DNA of 64,000 bases from positions 1 to 64,000 of the forward strand of contig JACEEZ010005922.1 of assembly GCA_016584305.1 (NCBI GenBank). Reading direction: 5' to 3'. The notes below the pieces were generated by a model, which saw only the letters and a list, made by a program, of their open reading frames with translations, did no database searches and was not told where the DNA came from. This DNA is from Chionoecetes opilio. Lineage: Eukaryota; Arthropoda; Malacostraca; Decapoda; Majidae. Of the stretch, positions 45,671 to 55,807 are shown one piece after another (position 1 is the first letter of the stretch; each line of letters starts with the position of its first letter). The translations under genes were made by a program, and so were the position numbers.

Positions 45671-47203
45671 TGTTATGGCACTGGATATATTATATGTAGT
45701 ATGAGTAGCATGTAGTCATGTTGGAGGTTTATGTACGTGTGTCCTGTCTTTTCTGCAACACAGCTGTTATTGTGTTGCTCAGACAGACACCACCTCGTTA
45801 ATAGTATTGACATAGACATAATGGTGTTGTTCCGCTGCTGCTTGCATTTTTTGAGAATGCAATAGTCAGTGTTTTGTGTGTGTGGGTGTTGTGTGCCTGT
45901 GGTTAATTGCCACTTAACTGTGGTTAATAGCCATGTGAAGGAATTTTAGTGATTAACTAGTCAGTTATTTCTTTTGTAGTTGCTTTAATTTCATTTTCCA
46001 CTATTGTTTAATAATTTCTTATAATTCTTAATATTTTTTTCGCTTCTCATATCATCCCTATTTACATTATATTAATTTCTTCTTATAGAATTGCCTTACA
46101 GGCCAGGAGATGGGTGATATTATTTAACTTAATTGAAGTTTTACTTATGAATTTATAGACTCTTTAGCAGATTTAGAATGTGAATGAATTATTCACCGAG
46201 GAAAAGATGCTAGGATGTATAAACATGAACTCATAGCCTCTGAGGAATCAGGTAATGACAGTACAGGGAAGTTAAACTTTTGTTTGAGGAATTAACTCTT
46301 GAATGGAGAGATGTAAGTCATCACCTCCGAGTACCAACGGTTGTAATATGTATAATAACCCTACTATACCTCAGTTAATCTGCTCTGGTAACTAGTTGTC
46401 TAATTCTAATACATCCGTTGCAGGTAGTTATTTTTACCCCTGCAAGTACTCTCCCTCAGGCCACTGGTGCTATTGCGCCAAGTTATTCTGCCAAGGAATA
46501 CATTTTTGTCTATGTAAGGATAGTATAACACAAAGTATTGATAATTTCGCAGCCAGGTGCCACAGGCGCCCTTGTAAAAGGAGATTAATTAATGCCATTA
46601 GCACTCCTTATGCACATTTTTATTGATGATGATGAATTGCAGGGATTTTAACACAGTCCTAACAGCCTTTGAGTTAATTTTGTTTTCTAATAGCTCATAT
46701 TTGAATAATGCTGTAAAGGACTCTACCACTATATTTATGAGCATTATCCTTATAGCATTACTATTGTTATCCCAACCATTATTATTGTGATTCCTCTTTG
46801 ATATGTTGTCATGGAAGCCCTCACCTTGTATAGGCATTTTTTGCGGGAGCATTACCTGCAACACCGAGAATCTTTAGTACACAATGTTGTAACATATGGT
46901 TAGTTAGGTATCTGTCTCTAGACGATCGCGAGAACGCAATCGGGTAGTTGACCGAGCGATGTTATGGCACTGGATATATTATATGTAGTATGAGTAGCAT
47001 GTAGTCATGTTGGAGGTGTATGTACGTGTGTCCTGTCTTTTCTGCAACACAGCTGTTATTGTGTTGCTCAGACAGACACCACCTCGTTAATAGTATTGAC
47101 ATAGACATAATGGTGTTGTTCCGCTGCTGCTTGCATTTCTTGAGAATGCAATAGTCAGTGTTTTTTGTGTGTGTGGGTGTTGTGTGCCTGTGGTTAATTG
47201 CCA
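45671..47203. mobile_element. Insert flanked by 242/244-bp direct repeats, LTR-like
   Basis: Direct repeats at 45671-45912 and 46960-47203 are almost identical (TGTTATGGCACTGGATATAT ... GTGGTTAATTGCCA), starting TG and ending CA. The 1.05-kb interior has no coding region. No primer-binding site, purine tract or target-site duplication is evident, so it is not a normal LTR element. It could be a small TRIM-type element, or the product of recombination between two solo LTRs. Confidence 0.6.
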
Positions 47204-47553
47204 CCTATCTTAGTTGATAAACATCCTGGAAGTGAAAACAATTGTGTCTAGGCTTGTGTTTCATCACCACACGGCTACACCTGATTACCACTCATCAAAA
47301 GGGGAGACAATACAAGAATCTGGAAGCAACAAAGTCAACAAAGGAAAACTCCCCTATATAAGACGTCGAACGGACAGAAGAAGAGAGAAGAGAGGGAGAC
47401 GCCAGAGCAGGCGCTCCTAAGCTCAAAACTCTATGTGAGTCTTGAGTGTGTACTCACCTGTGAGTGGTACTTGTCACGATATTAACTGTTCGGGCCTGTC
47501 TATTAAAACTTAAGCATCCGTGGCCGTTTGTAAGAACCCGTGACTATATATTA
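47204..47553 (+). other. Possible solo-LTR-like segment
   Basis: A purine run AAAAGGGGAGA (47297) is followed by a TATATAAGACG promoter-like box (47354) and a GTGAGTCTTGAGTGTG stretch, ending ACCCGTGACTATATATTA before the first 415-bp unit. The layout resembles an LTR, but with no partner copy in the window I cannot confirm it. Confidence 0.25.
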
Positions 47554-47968
47554 TCAAGTATAGACGTCCAGCCTCTGGCCCCTTTGCTTTTGGCTCAGTT
47601 CTTGCGGCTGGAACGTGACAGCGAGCCACGTTCCAGCCAATTAACTCATTACGTGAATTACTCATTAAGGGCTTGTTCTATGCAAAAAGTTTGTTTTACA
47701 GACCCCCATTGATTTTGACAGCACTACTTAGATGTCGAATGTCAGCTCAATCCGACAATAATTAGGAGTAGATTACGCTAATTACTCATTAAGGGCTTGT
47801 TTTACGCAAACAAATTCTTCCGACGACCCCCATTGATTTTGACAGCACTACTTGCATGTCAAATTTCAGCTCAATCCGACAATATTTAGGAGTAGTTATA
47901 CACTTTTTGGCGGAAACTTGGTTCCACGGGTCTTATGGTAAGCGACAGCGAGCGAAGCTCGCTATCAA
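47554..47968 (+). mobile_element. 415-bp Helitron-like unit A
   Basis: Starts A|TCAAGTATAGACGTCCAGCC and ends in a hairpin (GACAGCGAGC GAA GCTCGCTATC) followed by AA|T. The interior contains an inverted GGCTGGAACGTG...CACGTTCCAGCC pair and two copies of a ~110-bp sub-repeat (ATTACTCATTAAGGGCTTGT ... GACAATA-TTAGGAGTAG). Length is identical to units B and C. It has no coding capacity. Confidence 0.65.
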
Positions 47969-47976
47969 TAACCATA

Positions 47977-47978
<2 letters not shown>

Positions 47979-48046
<68 letters not shown>

Positions 48047-48048
48047 AT

Positions 48049-48080
<32 letters not shown>

Positions 48081-48091
48081 ATATATATATA
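47979..48091. repeat. (TA)n microsatellite between units A and B
   Basis: About 110 bases of TA with rare TTATA interruptions. Confidence 0.93.
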
Positions 48092-48092
48092 A

Positions 48093-48507
48093 TCAAGTAT
48101 AGACGTCCAGCCTCTGCTGCCCCTTTGCTTTTGGCTAGTTCTTGCGGCTGGAACGTGACAGCGAGCCACGTTCCAGCCAATTAACTCATTACGTGAATTA
48201 CTCATTAAGGGCTCGTTTTATGCAATAAGTTTGGTTACAGACCCCCGTTGTTTTTGACAGCACTACTTGCATGTCGAATTTCAGCTCAATCCGACAATAA
48301 TTAGGAGTAGTTTACGCTTATTACTCATTAAGGGCTTGTTTTACGCAAAACGCTTCTTCCGACGACCCCCATTGATTTTGATAGCACTACTTGCATGTCA
48401 AATTTCAGCTCAATCCGATAATATTTAGGAGTAGTTATACACTTTTAGGCGGAAACTTGGTTCCACGGGTCTTACGGTAAGCGACAGAGAGCTTCGCTCG
48501 CTGTCAA
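48093..48507 (+). mobile_element. 415-bp Helitron-like unit B
   Basis: Same start (A|TCAAGTATAGACG) and same end (hairpin GACAGAGAGC TTC GCTCGCTGTC, then AA|T) as units A and C, with point differences throughout. Confidence 0.65.
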
Positions 48508-48580
48508 TAATAATAGTATTGTCTCACTCGGTTTCGTGGCACTTACTTAACTTACCTACAATACCTATATGTTACTTAAA

Positions 48581-48995
48581 TCAAGTATAGACGTCCAGCC
48601 TCTGGCCCCTTTGCTTTTGGCTCAGTTCTTGCGGCTGGAACGTGACAGCGAGCCACGTTCCAGCCAATTAACTCATTACGTGAATTACTCATTAAGGGCT
48701 TGTTCTATACAAAATGTTTGTTGTATAGACCCGCGTTGATTTTGACAGCACTACTTCCATGTCGAATTTCAGCTCAATCCGACAATAATTAGGAGTAGTT
48801 TACGCTTATTACTCATTAAGGGCTTGTTTTACGCAAAAAGGTTTTTCAGACGACTCCCATTGATTTTGACAGCACTACTGGCATGTCAAATTTCAGCTCA
48901 ATCCGATAATATTTAGGAGTAGTTATACACTTTTTGGCGGAAACTTGGTTCCATGGGTCTTATGGTAAGCGACAGCGAGCGAAGCTCGCTGTCAA
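48581..48995 (+). mobile_element. 415-bp Helitron-like unit C
   Basis: Third copy, again exactly 415 bp, with a perfect 10-bp-stem terminal hairpin (48971-48993), then AA|T. It is separated from unit B by 73 bp of unrelated sequence, so the three are separate copies and not a contiguous tandem array. Confidence 0.65.
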
Positions 48996-49179
48996 TCAGC
49001 AAGCCATACTTAAATCCACTCGACTTACTTGCAATTACTACCATATTGATGTATATACCTCTGGGCGTTAAACCTTATCTGCCTATCAGGAGGGCATCAC
49101 TTGGCAATCACCCCTACAAGTCAGAGACCTGTATCTTACATGGGTAAATCCCGTTACCTGTACAAATAACAAGCTTAGA

Positions 49180-49764
49180 AAAGGGTAACATCGGCAACAC
49201 TTTAAGGGAGCAACAGTTCTCCCTACGACCACCAAGCTCTTTGGAGTTGGTTGTAACCCTCTGAAAGTCGCCGGTATTCTTCCTGCAACTGTGAAAATCA
49301 ACGACAAATACGCAAATGCTAACTTTCACTTGGTGCATACGAGCGGCAACGAAGCCATTATGGGACTGGATATAATGGCTAAGTTAGGTCTAACTGCTCA
49401 TCCGGCCACAGGATCAGTCTACAACGTCGTGGAAGGACATGAAAAGCAAACAGTATTACCAGCGATCCGGAATTACCAACACCGGATTGTGTTACAGGAA
49501 GGAGCTGTTCCAATCCGCCACGGCCTCCGGAAGTTGCCGTTGTCTATCCGTGAGCAGGTGTCTCGAGAGCTGCGACGACTGGAAGAAGCAGGCGTTATTG
49601 AGCGTATAGATACGTCTGAATGGATAAGCCCTATCGTGGTGGCTCGTAAGAAAAATGGATCCATCCGTCTGTGCGTGGATTTGAGAGGGCTAAACAGCCA
49701 GTTAATTTCTGAGGTGTACCCACTTCCCACTATTTCGGAGCTTCAATCAACACTACGGGAGTGA
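49180..49764 (+). pseudogene. Gypsy 1 protease end and RT N-terminal part
   Basis: Resumes after the nested repeats with GCNPLKVAGILPATVKINDK-like protease C-terminus (HTSGNEAIMGLDIMAKL). It then runs into RT: REQVSRELRRLEEAGVIE, SEWISPIVVARKKNGSIRLC and VDLRGLN, the standard Gypsy RT start. The frame ends at 49764, at STLRE, where a frameshift separates it from the next part. Confidence 0.9.
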
Positions 49765-50790
49765 TGTTTAGCCAGATTGATATAAAATCTGCTTACCACC
49801 AACTGGTTCTCGAGCCTTCCTCTCGTCCTGTTACTGCGTTCATAACACACGACGGGTTATTCCAACATACCAGGATCCCCTTCGGTTTGGCGTCTTCAGG
49901 ATCTGCGTTCCAGAAGGTGCTATATAAGGTTTTGGCCGGCATACCTGGCTGTGAACATTATCTCGACGATATAGTGTGCATCGGGAGGAGCCAAGAGGAG
50001 CACGACAGACGACTGAGACTAGTGCTCGATAAATTACGAACAGCCAACGTCACCATTAACACAAGTAAATCCGTGTTTTCACAGCCTCACGTGGACTTCT
50101 GCGGTTACCGCCTCTCCAAGGACGGGATATCGCCAATCCAGAGCCACACAGACGTAATCCTCAAGGCTTCAGCTCCTACTGATATCAAGGAGCTCAAGAG
50201 CTTCCTGGGGTTATGTGGATGTTTTTTCCATTTCATTCCCGATTACGCTGCAACGGTGAGCCCGATGTCAACTCTACTGAAGAAGGATGTGCCTTATGTG
50301 TGGTCAACTGACGCGGAAAAAGCATTCCAAATGGTTAAACTTCAAATAGCAAACTGTAAGGCATTGCAACCATTTGATCCTTCGCTTCCAACGGAGGTAG
50401 CGTCAGACGCGAGCGACAAGGGCATTGGTGCTGTGTTGTCACAGAAGGATAGCTGCGGGGCGTAGCGTGTGGTGGCATTCTGGAGGCGGCAGTTTACCCC
50501 AGCGGAACGCAAGTACTCTGTGTCTGAAAGGGAGGCGTTGGCTGCTGTCAGCGCAGTGGAGCGATAGCGGCTCTACCTGTGCACGGCCAATACTTTACAC
50601 TCCGGACCGACCATTCGGCACTTCAGACAATGTTCTCGTCAAAGTACTCCGGCCGAGCTGGAGCGAGGGTGGCACGCTGGCAGGCCAGGTTAATGCCTTA
50701 CTCCTTTACAGCAGAGTACGTGCCAGGGAAGCATATTCCTGGCGCTGATGCACTAGCTCGCCTTCCTTCCCCCGCATAGCAGAGTGAAGA
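49761..50790 (+). pseudogene. Gypsy 1 RT core and RNase H
   Basis: FSQIDIKSAYHQ carries the first catalytic Asp and YLDDIV (about residue 68 of the frame) the YxDD pair, so the RT core is intact at these sites. GYRLSKDGI and the SFLGLCGCFFHFIPDYA thumb follow. RNase H begins at EVASDASDKGIGAVLSQ, is stopped at 50463, and continues in other frames with FTPAERKYSVSEREALA and FTAEYVPGKHIPGADALARL up to about 50780. There are three stops or frameshifts in this part. Confidence 0.92.
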
Positions 50791-50818
50791 GCTGGACGAA
50801 GACGAAGTAATCGCAGTA

Positions 50819-51691
50819 GTGGAGACAGATGGGGGTGCAGTCACCGAGGGAGAGGTACGCGACGCATCAGCAAGTGATACAACCATAATGAAGATAAGGG
50901 TGAACTTACTGAACGGATTCCCGAGATCAGCAAGCCAGTGTACTGAAGAGGTGCGGCCATTTTACCAGTTTCAACATGAGCTTCGCGACATGGACGGAAT
51001 AGTCGTACGTGGGTCACAAGTCATAGTACCGACGTTACTACGCGTTCGGTACCTCAAGCTGGCTCATGGGGCTCATGATGGCGTGCTACGCACCAAACAA
51101 CTCTTACGGAGCGTAGCGTGGTGGCCTTGCATGGATAAGGTAGTAGAGGACATGGTGCGGGAATGCAACCGGTGCCAGAAGAGCGACAGAGTGTTGTCAC
51201 AACGTACTCGCCTCGCCCCGCTCCAACCAGTTCCTCTACCCAGCCGGCCGTGGTCCAAGTTAGGTGTTGACGTTGTTGGGTCGATTGACGGGGCACCGGC
51301 CTCCAGCCGATACGCAATCACTCTCGTTGATTACAGGTCAAAGTGGGCAGAGGTCGGGCTGACTGCAAGTGTTACAACGGGAAACCTGATTAGGTTTTTT
51401 GACACTCTCTGGGCAAGAGAAGGCTTTCCGGAGGAGCTGGTGAGCGATAATGGCCCCCAGCTCATCAGCCAAGAGCTGGAAGACTATTTACAACATCGTG
51501 GCATCCAACACGTCTTTTCAAGGGTTTACTGGCCTCGTGGTAATGGTGTGGTCGAGAGATTTAACCGTACATTCAAGAGTTGGATCTCTGGGATGCCAAG
51601 CACGATGAAATTCCAAGAGGAGGTCTCTACAGAGCAACTCCTCACTGCACCACATGCAAGTAACCTTCAGAGATACTCCATGGCCGCGTGA
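50819..51691 (+). pseudogene. Gypsy 1 integrase
   Basis: A 290-codon frame. An HHCC-type zinc region (LAHGAHDGVLRTKQLL ... CNRCQK) is at about residues 80-120. The catalytic core has Asp in GVDVVGSI (about 157), Asp in LVSDNGPQL (about 213) and Glu in NGVVERFNR (about 249), so the DDE triad is complete. The frame is then closed early by a stop near 51690, and the C-terminal domain continues in another frame. It would have joined element cDNA to host DNA. Confidence 0.9.
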
Positions 51692-52298
51692 TGAGATTTG
51701 AACTTCCTGTGGTTGAAAAAGGCGCCCTGGAAGATCCAGACGTAGAAAGGAGGGTGCGTAATCAGCAGCAAAGGAACAAACGCGCTTGCGACGGACGATA
51801 TGGAGTAAGAACACCCGACTTCAGACGAGAGAATACGTGCACGTTCTGAACCAGAGGATGGGAGCGAAAATGGTTCCCCGGTATTCCCAACCAGTGAGGA
51901 TTGAGCGGCAACTCGGACCGGCTACATTTCTCCTCAGTGATGCAGTGATGGATGGATCCAGGAGAAACGCCGCCCACTTGGCCCGCGCGACTAAACCACT
52001 ACCTCTGGCAGGCAGCGACGAAGCGATTGAGGCCTTACCTCCTTCCAAAGGTGAAATGGCTACAAGAAACAGTGGAGGAGGCGCGTATGGAGAACGATGT
52101 ATGGACGCAAGCGATGTCGAGGACGACGGCGAAAACACCGACACCGCAGACATTGTAGGGCAACGTATGGGCACGGGTGACGTCGAGGGCGTTGGCGAAA
52201 ACGACACCGCAGGCACTGGAAGTAGAAGCAACAGAGAGCTGCCGCCATCTAGCAGGGGACCCATACGCTGGCAGCCAGACTGGCTGCAAATGTAACAT
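51692..52298 (+). pseudogene. Gypsy 1 integrase C-terminal domain
   Basis: The frame at 51786-52295 carries RYSQPVRIERQLGPATFLLS followed by SRRNAAHLARA, the usual C-terminal block of Gypsy integrases (GP-x-(S/T)-(Y/F)), then a low-complexity acidic/Gly/Ser tail with repeated D-V-E-D/G-E-N-D-T units to the stop near 52295. Confidence 0.8.
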
Positions 52299-52465
52299 GC
52301 CATATGGTACAGGTTGTTGTTGGATCAGATTCATCAGATTGGGCATTATGTAAACTGTGGTTACGTAACTTCTCAATGTTGGGATTATGTTACTATGTAA
52401 TAAAATGTACATACATATATTACTATATGTGTTGATATATGTTGCTTTAATAAAGCGGGGGGAAT

Positions 52466-52607
52466 TGGTATAGTGTTCCGATGTATCGCTCGAACGAGGG
52501 AGGGTTCAGGTTCACGCGACGTGACTCTGTATAGAGAAATTAATAAAGCGCCAGTTACTGCCTGGCAGCCTTCGCATACAGTCCTTGTTTCTTTACCCGA
52601 CACTACA
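52466..52607 (+). repeat. Right LTR of Gypsy 1
   Basis: Preceded by the purine tract AAAGCGGGGGGAAT. It starts TGGTATAGTGTTCCG and ends TTTACCCGACACTACA, followed by the TACTT duplication (52608-52612). Confidence 0.9.
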
Positions 52608-52674
52608 TACTTCTACTACTACTACTGTCAACAACCACCACCAGTGGTAGTACTCGCGCCCCCTTGTCAAGAAC

Positions 52675-53220
52675 CTATCCAGGAGGTCGAGGAAATCTCC
52701 ATGCCTTTCTCGGCGGAGATGGAGAACATGAAAAGAACGAAGGGGACCGTTGCAAAGATTCCATTTGCACATGGTGGGATCCATGGTTTTGCTTCGATAG
52801 TGAGCGTGGTGGTGGTGGTGGTGATGGTGTTGGAGGTGATGGTTGTGAAACCATTAATGGGGAACACATAGTGTTTGATCCTGTTAGTCTTCTTCTTTTC
52901 TTCTCTCTTTCATTCAGTACTCCATATTTTTTCAATCTCTTCCACAATAAATTACACTCGCCACTATTCGCTCCATTATAGTTGCGGGTGTTGATGACAA
53001 TGTTGTTGTTGTTGTTATTGCCAATACCAGTTCTAATGGCAGGAACCTGATTTTCAGGTTGTTTAAACAACATTCGCTGCTGTTCGGGTAGATCAGTGTG
53101 ACCATAAGCTGTAATGGTTATGCCATAAGGGTTGTTTATGATTGGTTGAGTAGAGAACATGTGAACTTTTTTGCTATCACAGGCACTCGTACCTATCTTT
53201 TCAATAACCACAGTGTTCAT
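52675..53220 (-). CDS. Small ORF overlapping the PolB stop (182 codons), unassigned
   Basis: On the minus strand its ATG overlaps the stop of the polymerase frame (ATGA at 53220-53217), a compact layout seen in virus-like genomes. The protein begins MNTVVIEKIGTSACDSKK, has an Asn run (residues about 69-74), a basic KKRRRL stretch (about 128-133) and a Pro-rich segment. After about residue 135 another frame (52867-52667) looks more protein-like, with a hydrophobic FATVPFVLFMFS stretch, so a frameshift is possible. I do not recognise a family. By position it would be a Polinton/adintovirus accessory or virion gene. Confidence 0.4.
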   Translation of the reverse strand: MNTVVIEKIGTSACDSKKVHMFSTQPIINNPYGITITAYGHTDLPEQQRMLFKQPENQVPAIRTGIGNNNNNNIVINTRNYNGANSGECNLLWKRLKKYGVLNEREKKRRRLTGSNTMCSPLMVSQPSPPTPSPPPPPRSLSKQNHGSHHVQMESLQRSPSFFSCSPSPPRKAWRFPRPPG

Positions 53221-55022
53221 CTGACCTTTAATGTTACGTATATGGCGCTCATCGTAGTGGTGTCCTGTATTGCATGCATAACTTGTCTATATTTCTCATG
53301 TGTGTAGTGTGTTTGGGAGATCTGAGGAATGCCCTTAGCTTTATTTATTTCAGTATCACTACCACCAATGTCATCTGGGTTTGTGACATTGCAGGTTAGT
53401 TTTACAGAATACATTTTTGGTTTGAGACACAACATTTCTGTAATGTGTCTTGCACCGACTTCTGACTTAACATAGCCCGTCATTCTTTTCTTGGAGATAT
53501 CATATGCAGGATAATCTTGTCGAAAGTTACTGAAATCCATAACTTTCCATATAAGAGGATTGAAATTGAATTCTTTAATATCTTGAATATTAGAGATACA
53601 CACTGCAGTGCAAATGTAGGACACATTGCCGGACCCACACGCCATTTGAAGTGTGTCATAGTAAAACTCATACAATTCAACTTTGGAAAGCTCAAGTATG
53701 TGATAGCCGATGTAGTTTGGATGCTTGACGTGGATCTTGAGCTTGCCTCGAATGACAATTACCCTGTCGTTCTTGAGTGGTATAAGCCTTTGAAAAAGCG
53801 GATCACGCAGTCTTCGACGCAGTGATCTTTTGTTGGTAAGAATATCAACGGAGACACTGTGCTTAACATGATCCATCAGTGTTCGACCGAATACGGAGTT
53901 GGACATCATTATAAGGGCTTTTTGCTTTATCTTGTTGTTGGTATCACCTCTTGCTTTCAAATTGCCCTCGATAAAAGCTTTCAGGTAATTGAACTGAGTA
54001 AGCTGGTAAATATCATGTATTTGGCAGATTTTACCTCCCATTCTCATGTAAAATTGTAACATGGTAATACGCACTTTGTTTACAGGAAGGTGCGATGTAA
54101 CGAGCTTTCGCGTCTCCTTGGGAAATTTATGCCCCATTTTCTGATACAAAGATTTGGTGTAATCTGACAGGTGCTGTTCTGAATTTATATCCATGTGGTG
54201 TATGTGTAAAGGAAACTGGTCTGTTTTTCTAATAAGTTCCAAATCGATCTTGTGCAGGTCACAATGAAACCAATAACCTACACCACCGTCTGTTTCCACT
54301 GTTTCTATGTCACTGACTTTTAACCATTCCCGTCTTTCTTCACATGTAAGTTTTATAAAGTCTCTTTCGGGCAAAGGTCTACACATGACTCCAGGATAGA
54401 GACTGTTCTTGTCAAGATATACAATATGACAAGGAATCTCTGTGTCGGGATTGACATCGGTATTCACGTGGTGGTTATTGGCCACAAGCTGAGGCTGTCC
54501 AACAATTGTAAGCTCACCTCTCACCTTTTCCCTTAATAGTCCATATAGCTCGGGGTCGCTTGGTTGCTCTATCCTAGCATCAGTTGATTTAAAAAAAAAC
54601 TCGAAGGCATAGCTGGGAAGATATACATAGTGTGTAATGTCCCACCCATAAATTTCATGCAGTACGTCTCTCTAATTCCCCATGATGTCAACGAGTAATC
54701 CCACGTCTACTGTTAGATAGGCGAGCATGTAGTCTTTCAAGCTTTGACATCTCAAGTCCTCTCACACCTCATGCACGTGGGTGTACTGGTCTTTGCCAAT
54801 GCTGCATCTCTTAAGTGTGCTATAAAAATCTGCAATAGGGGGCAGTTCTGAACAATTTAATCTGTCAAAGTTTGTTACAAACTCATATGGAAAAGATTGC
54901 TTACCACAGAGAATGATATCATGGGAAGGAGGTGGAAAGTGTGCTATGAGCGCACGAGTGACAGGTAAGGCTTGGCAGGATGCAATGTGCTCCTTATTGA
55001 GTTGAGATAAACTACCCCCAAG
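53217..55022 (-). pseudogene. Protein-primed family B DNA polymerase (Polinton/adintovirus type), main part
   Basis: Read on the minus strand from 55022. A SFPYEFVTNFDRL-like block and LPPIADFYSTLKR precede LKDYMLAYLTVDVGLL and HYVYLPSYAFEF, then a long frame from 54524. VYLDKNSLYPGVM is motif A (D-x2-SLYP), and KALIMMSNSVFGRTL is motif B (K-x3-NS-x-FG). The motif C Asp-Thr-Asp is not visible where expected, after FYYDTLQMACG. GARHITEMLCLKPKMYSVKL marks the C-terminal region. Stop codons interrupt at about 54765 and 54672. The enzyme would replicate a linear element from a protein primer; this copy is dead. Confidence 0.85.
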
Positions 55023-55029
55023 AAATGTC

Positions 55030-55440
55030 CTTCAATCAATCATTGGGGGCATACGCCGGGGGGCGCGTCGCCTCGCCCACCCTACGACGCCACTCCCGGG
55101 GGTTACCACGCGCGAGTCCCCATGCAGGCTTCTTTCCCATACCAAGCAGCTCTCGACAAGAAACATCAACTTGCCCCAGCCACGAACCTTGGGGGCGCCC
55201 CTGTGGCTTCCTCCACGCCGGATTGTCCCGGCGGGACAACCCGGCCGGAAGGATCGGTTTCAGTGTAGCGTTCCACATGCCCATATAGCCGAAGTTGGCG
55301 CTGATGGACTATGCAGGTAATAGGCCTCGACTCAGTCTCACGGTGCAGTCGCTGATTTGACACTTAATCATCCCAGCGATACCCCATGATTCTGCGAAGA
55401 CACTTATTACCAAAAGCATCGATTCGTCTCTTCAAGTCGC
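55030..55440 (-). mobile_element. RTE-like LINE, 5'-truncated 3' end
   Basis: The minus strand reads RIDAFGNKCLRRIMGYRWDD, stop, NQRLHRETESRPITCIVHQ, RQLRLYGHVERY, then WRKPQGRPQGSWLGQVDVS and EWRRRVGEATRPPAYAPND with a stop. This is the C-terminal end of an RT-bearing LINE protein, followed by a short TGATTGATTGA tail (about 55030-55041), as RTE-type elements often have. It interrupts the polymerase: polymerase sequence continues directly at 55022 and, upstream, from about 55800. Confidence 0.7.
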
Positions 55441-55445
55441 TATTT

Positions 55446-55590
55446 AGTGTCCATCTAGGTGTGCTTCTTAGTGTGCATCTAGGAATTTAATGTCTCCTAA
55501 ATCCACTCTAGGAAATTAGTGTCCATCTAGGTGTGCATCTTAAGTGTGCATCTAGGAATTTAATGTCTCCTAAATCCACTCTGAGGAAAT
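55446..55590. repeat. Two-unit direct repeat (~74 bp)
   Basis: The block TAGTGTCCATCTAGGTGTGC ... TTTAATGTCTCCTAAATCCACTC occurs twice in succession. There is also a short internal repeat GTGCATCTAGG. Confidence 0.75.
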
Positions 55591-55807
55591 GCAAACCAGC
55601 CTTGCTAATCACATTGGTTTTCACCACAGGGGAAACTTGGCAATCTGCCTCGCTCAATATCTAACCCATGTCACAACTCATGCAGGAAGTTTATTGAGAA
55701 AACTGATCGATTTACTGTTGCACAAAAAACATAGAGCAGAAAGGTAGTTAGGTCGAGATTTTGTGTGATCGTGGTGTCGATGTTTGTTTTTACTGTTCTT
55801 AAATGAA
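55591..55807. other. Unassigned segment between repeat and PolB N-terminal part
   Basis: No motif recognised. It may be further remnants of the LINE or of the polymerase zinc-binding stretch. Confidence 0.3.

Larger units (their letters stand above)
44566..52607 (+). mobile_element. Ty3/Gypsy LTR retrotransposon 1 with nested insertions
   Basis: LTRs of 135 bp (44566-44700) and 142 bp (52466-52607), starting TG and ending ACACTACA, are flanked by a 5-bp duplication TACTT (44561-44565 and 52608-52612). A primer-binding-type TGGCGCAGCGAG follows the left LTR, and a purine tract AAAGCGGGGGGAA precedes the right one. Gag, protease, RT, RNase H and integrase are in Gypsy order, interrupted between protease halves by about 3.5 kb of other repeats (45671-about 49180). 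It was inserted into the Polinton-like locus, between the small ORF (52675-53220) and the virion-type gene. Confidence 0.92.
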
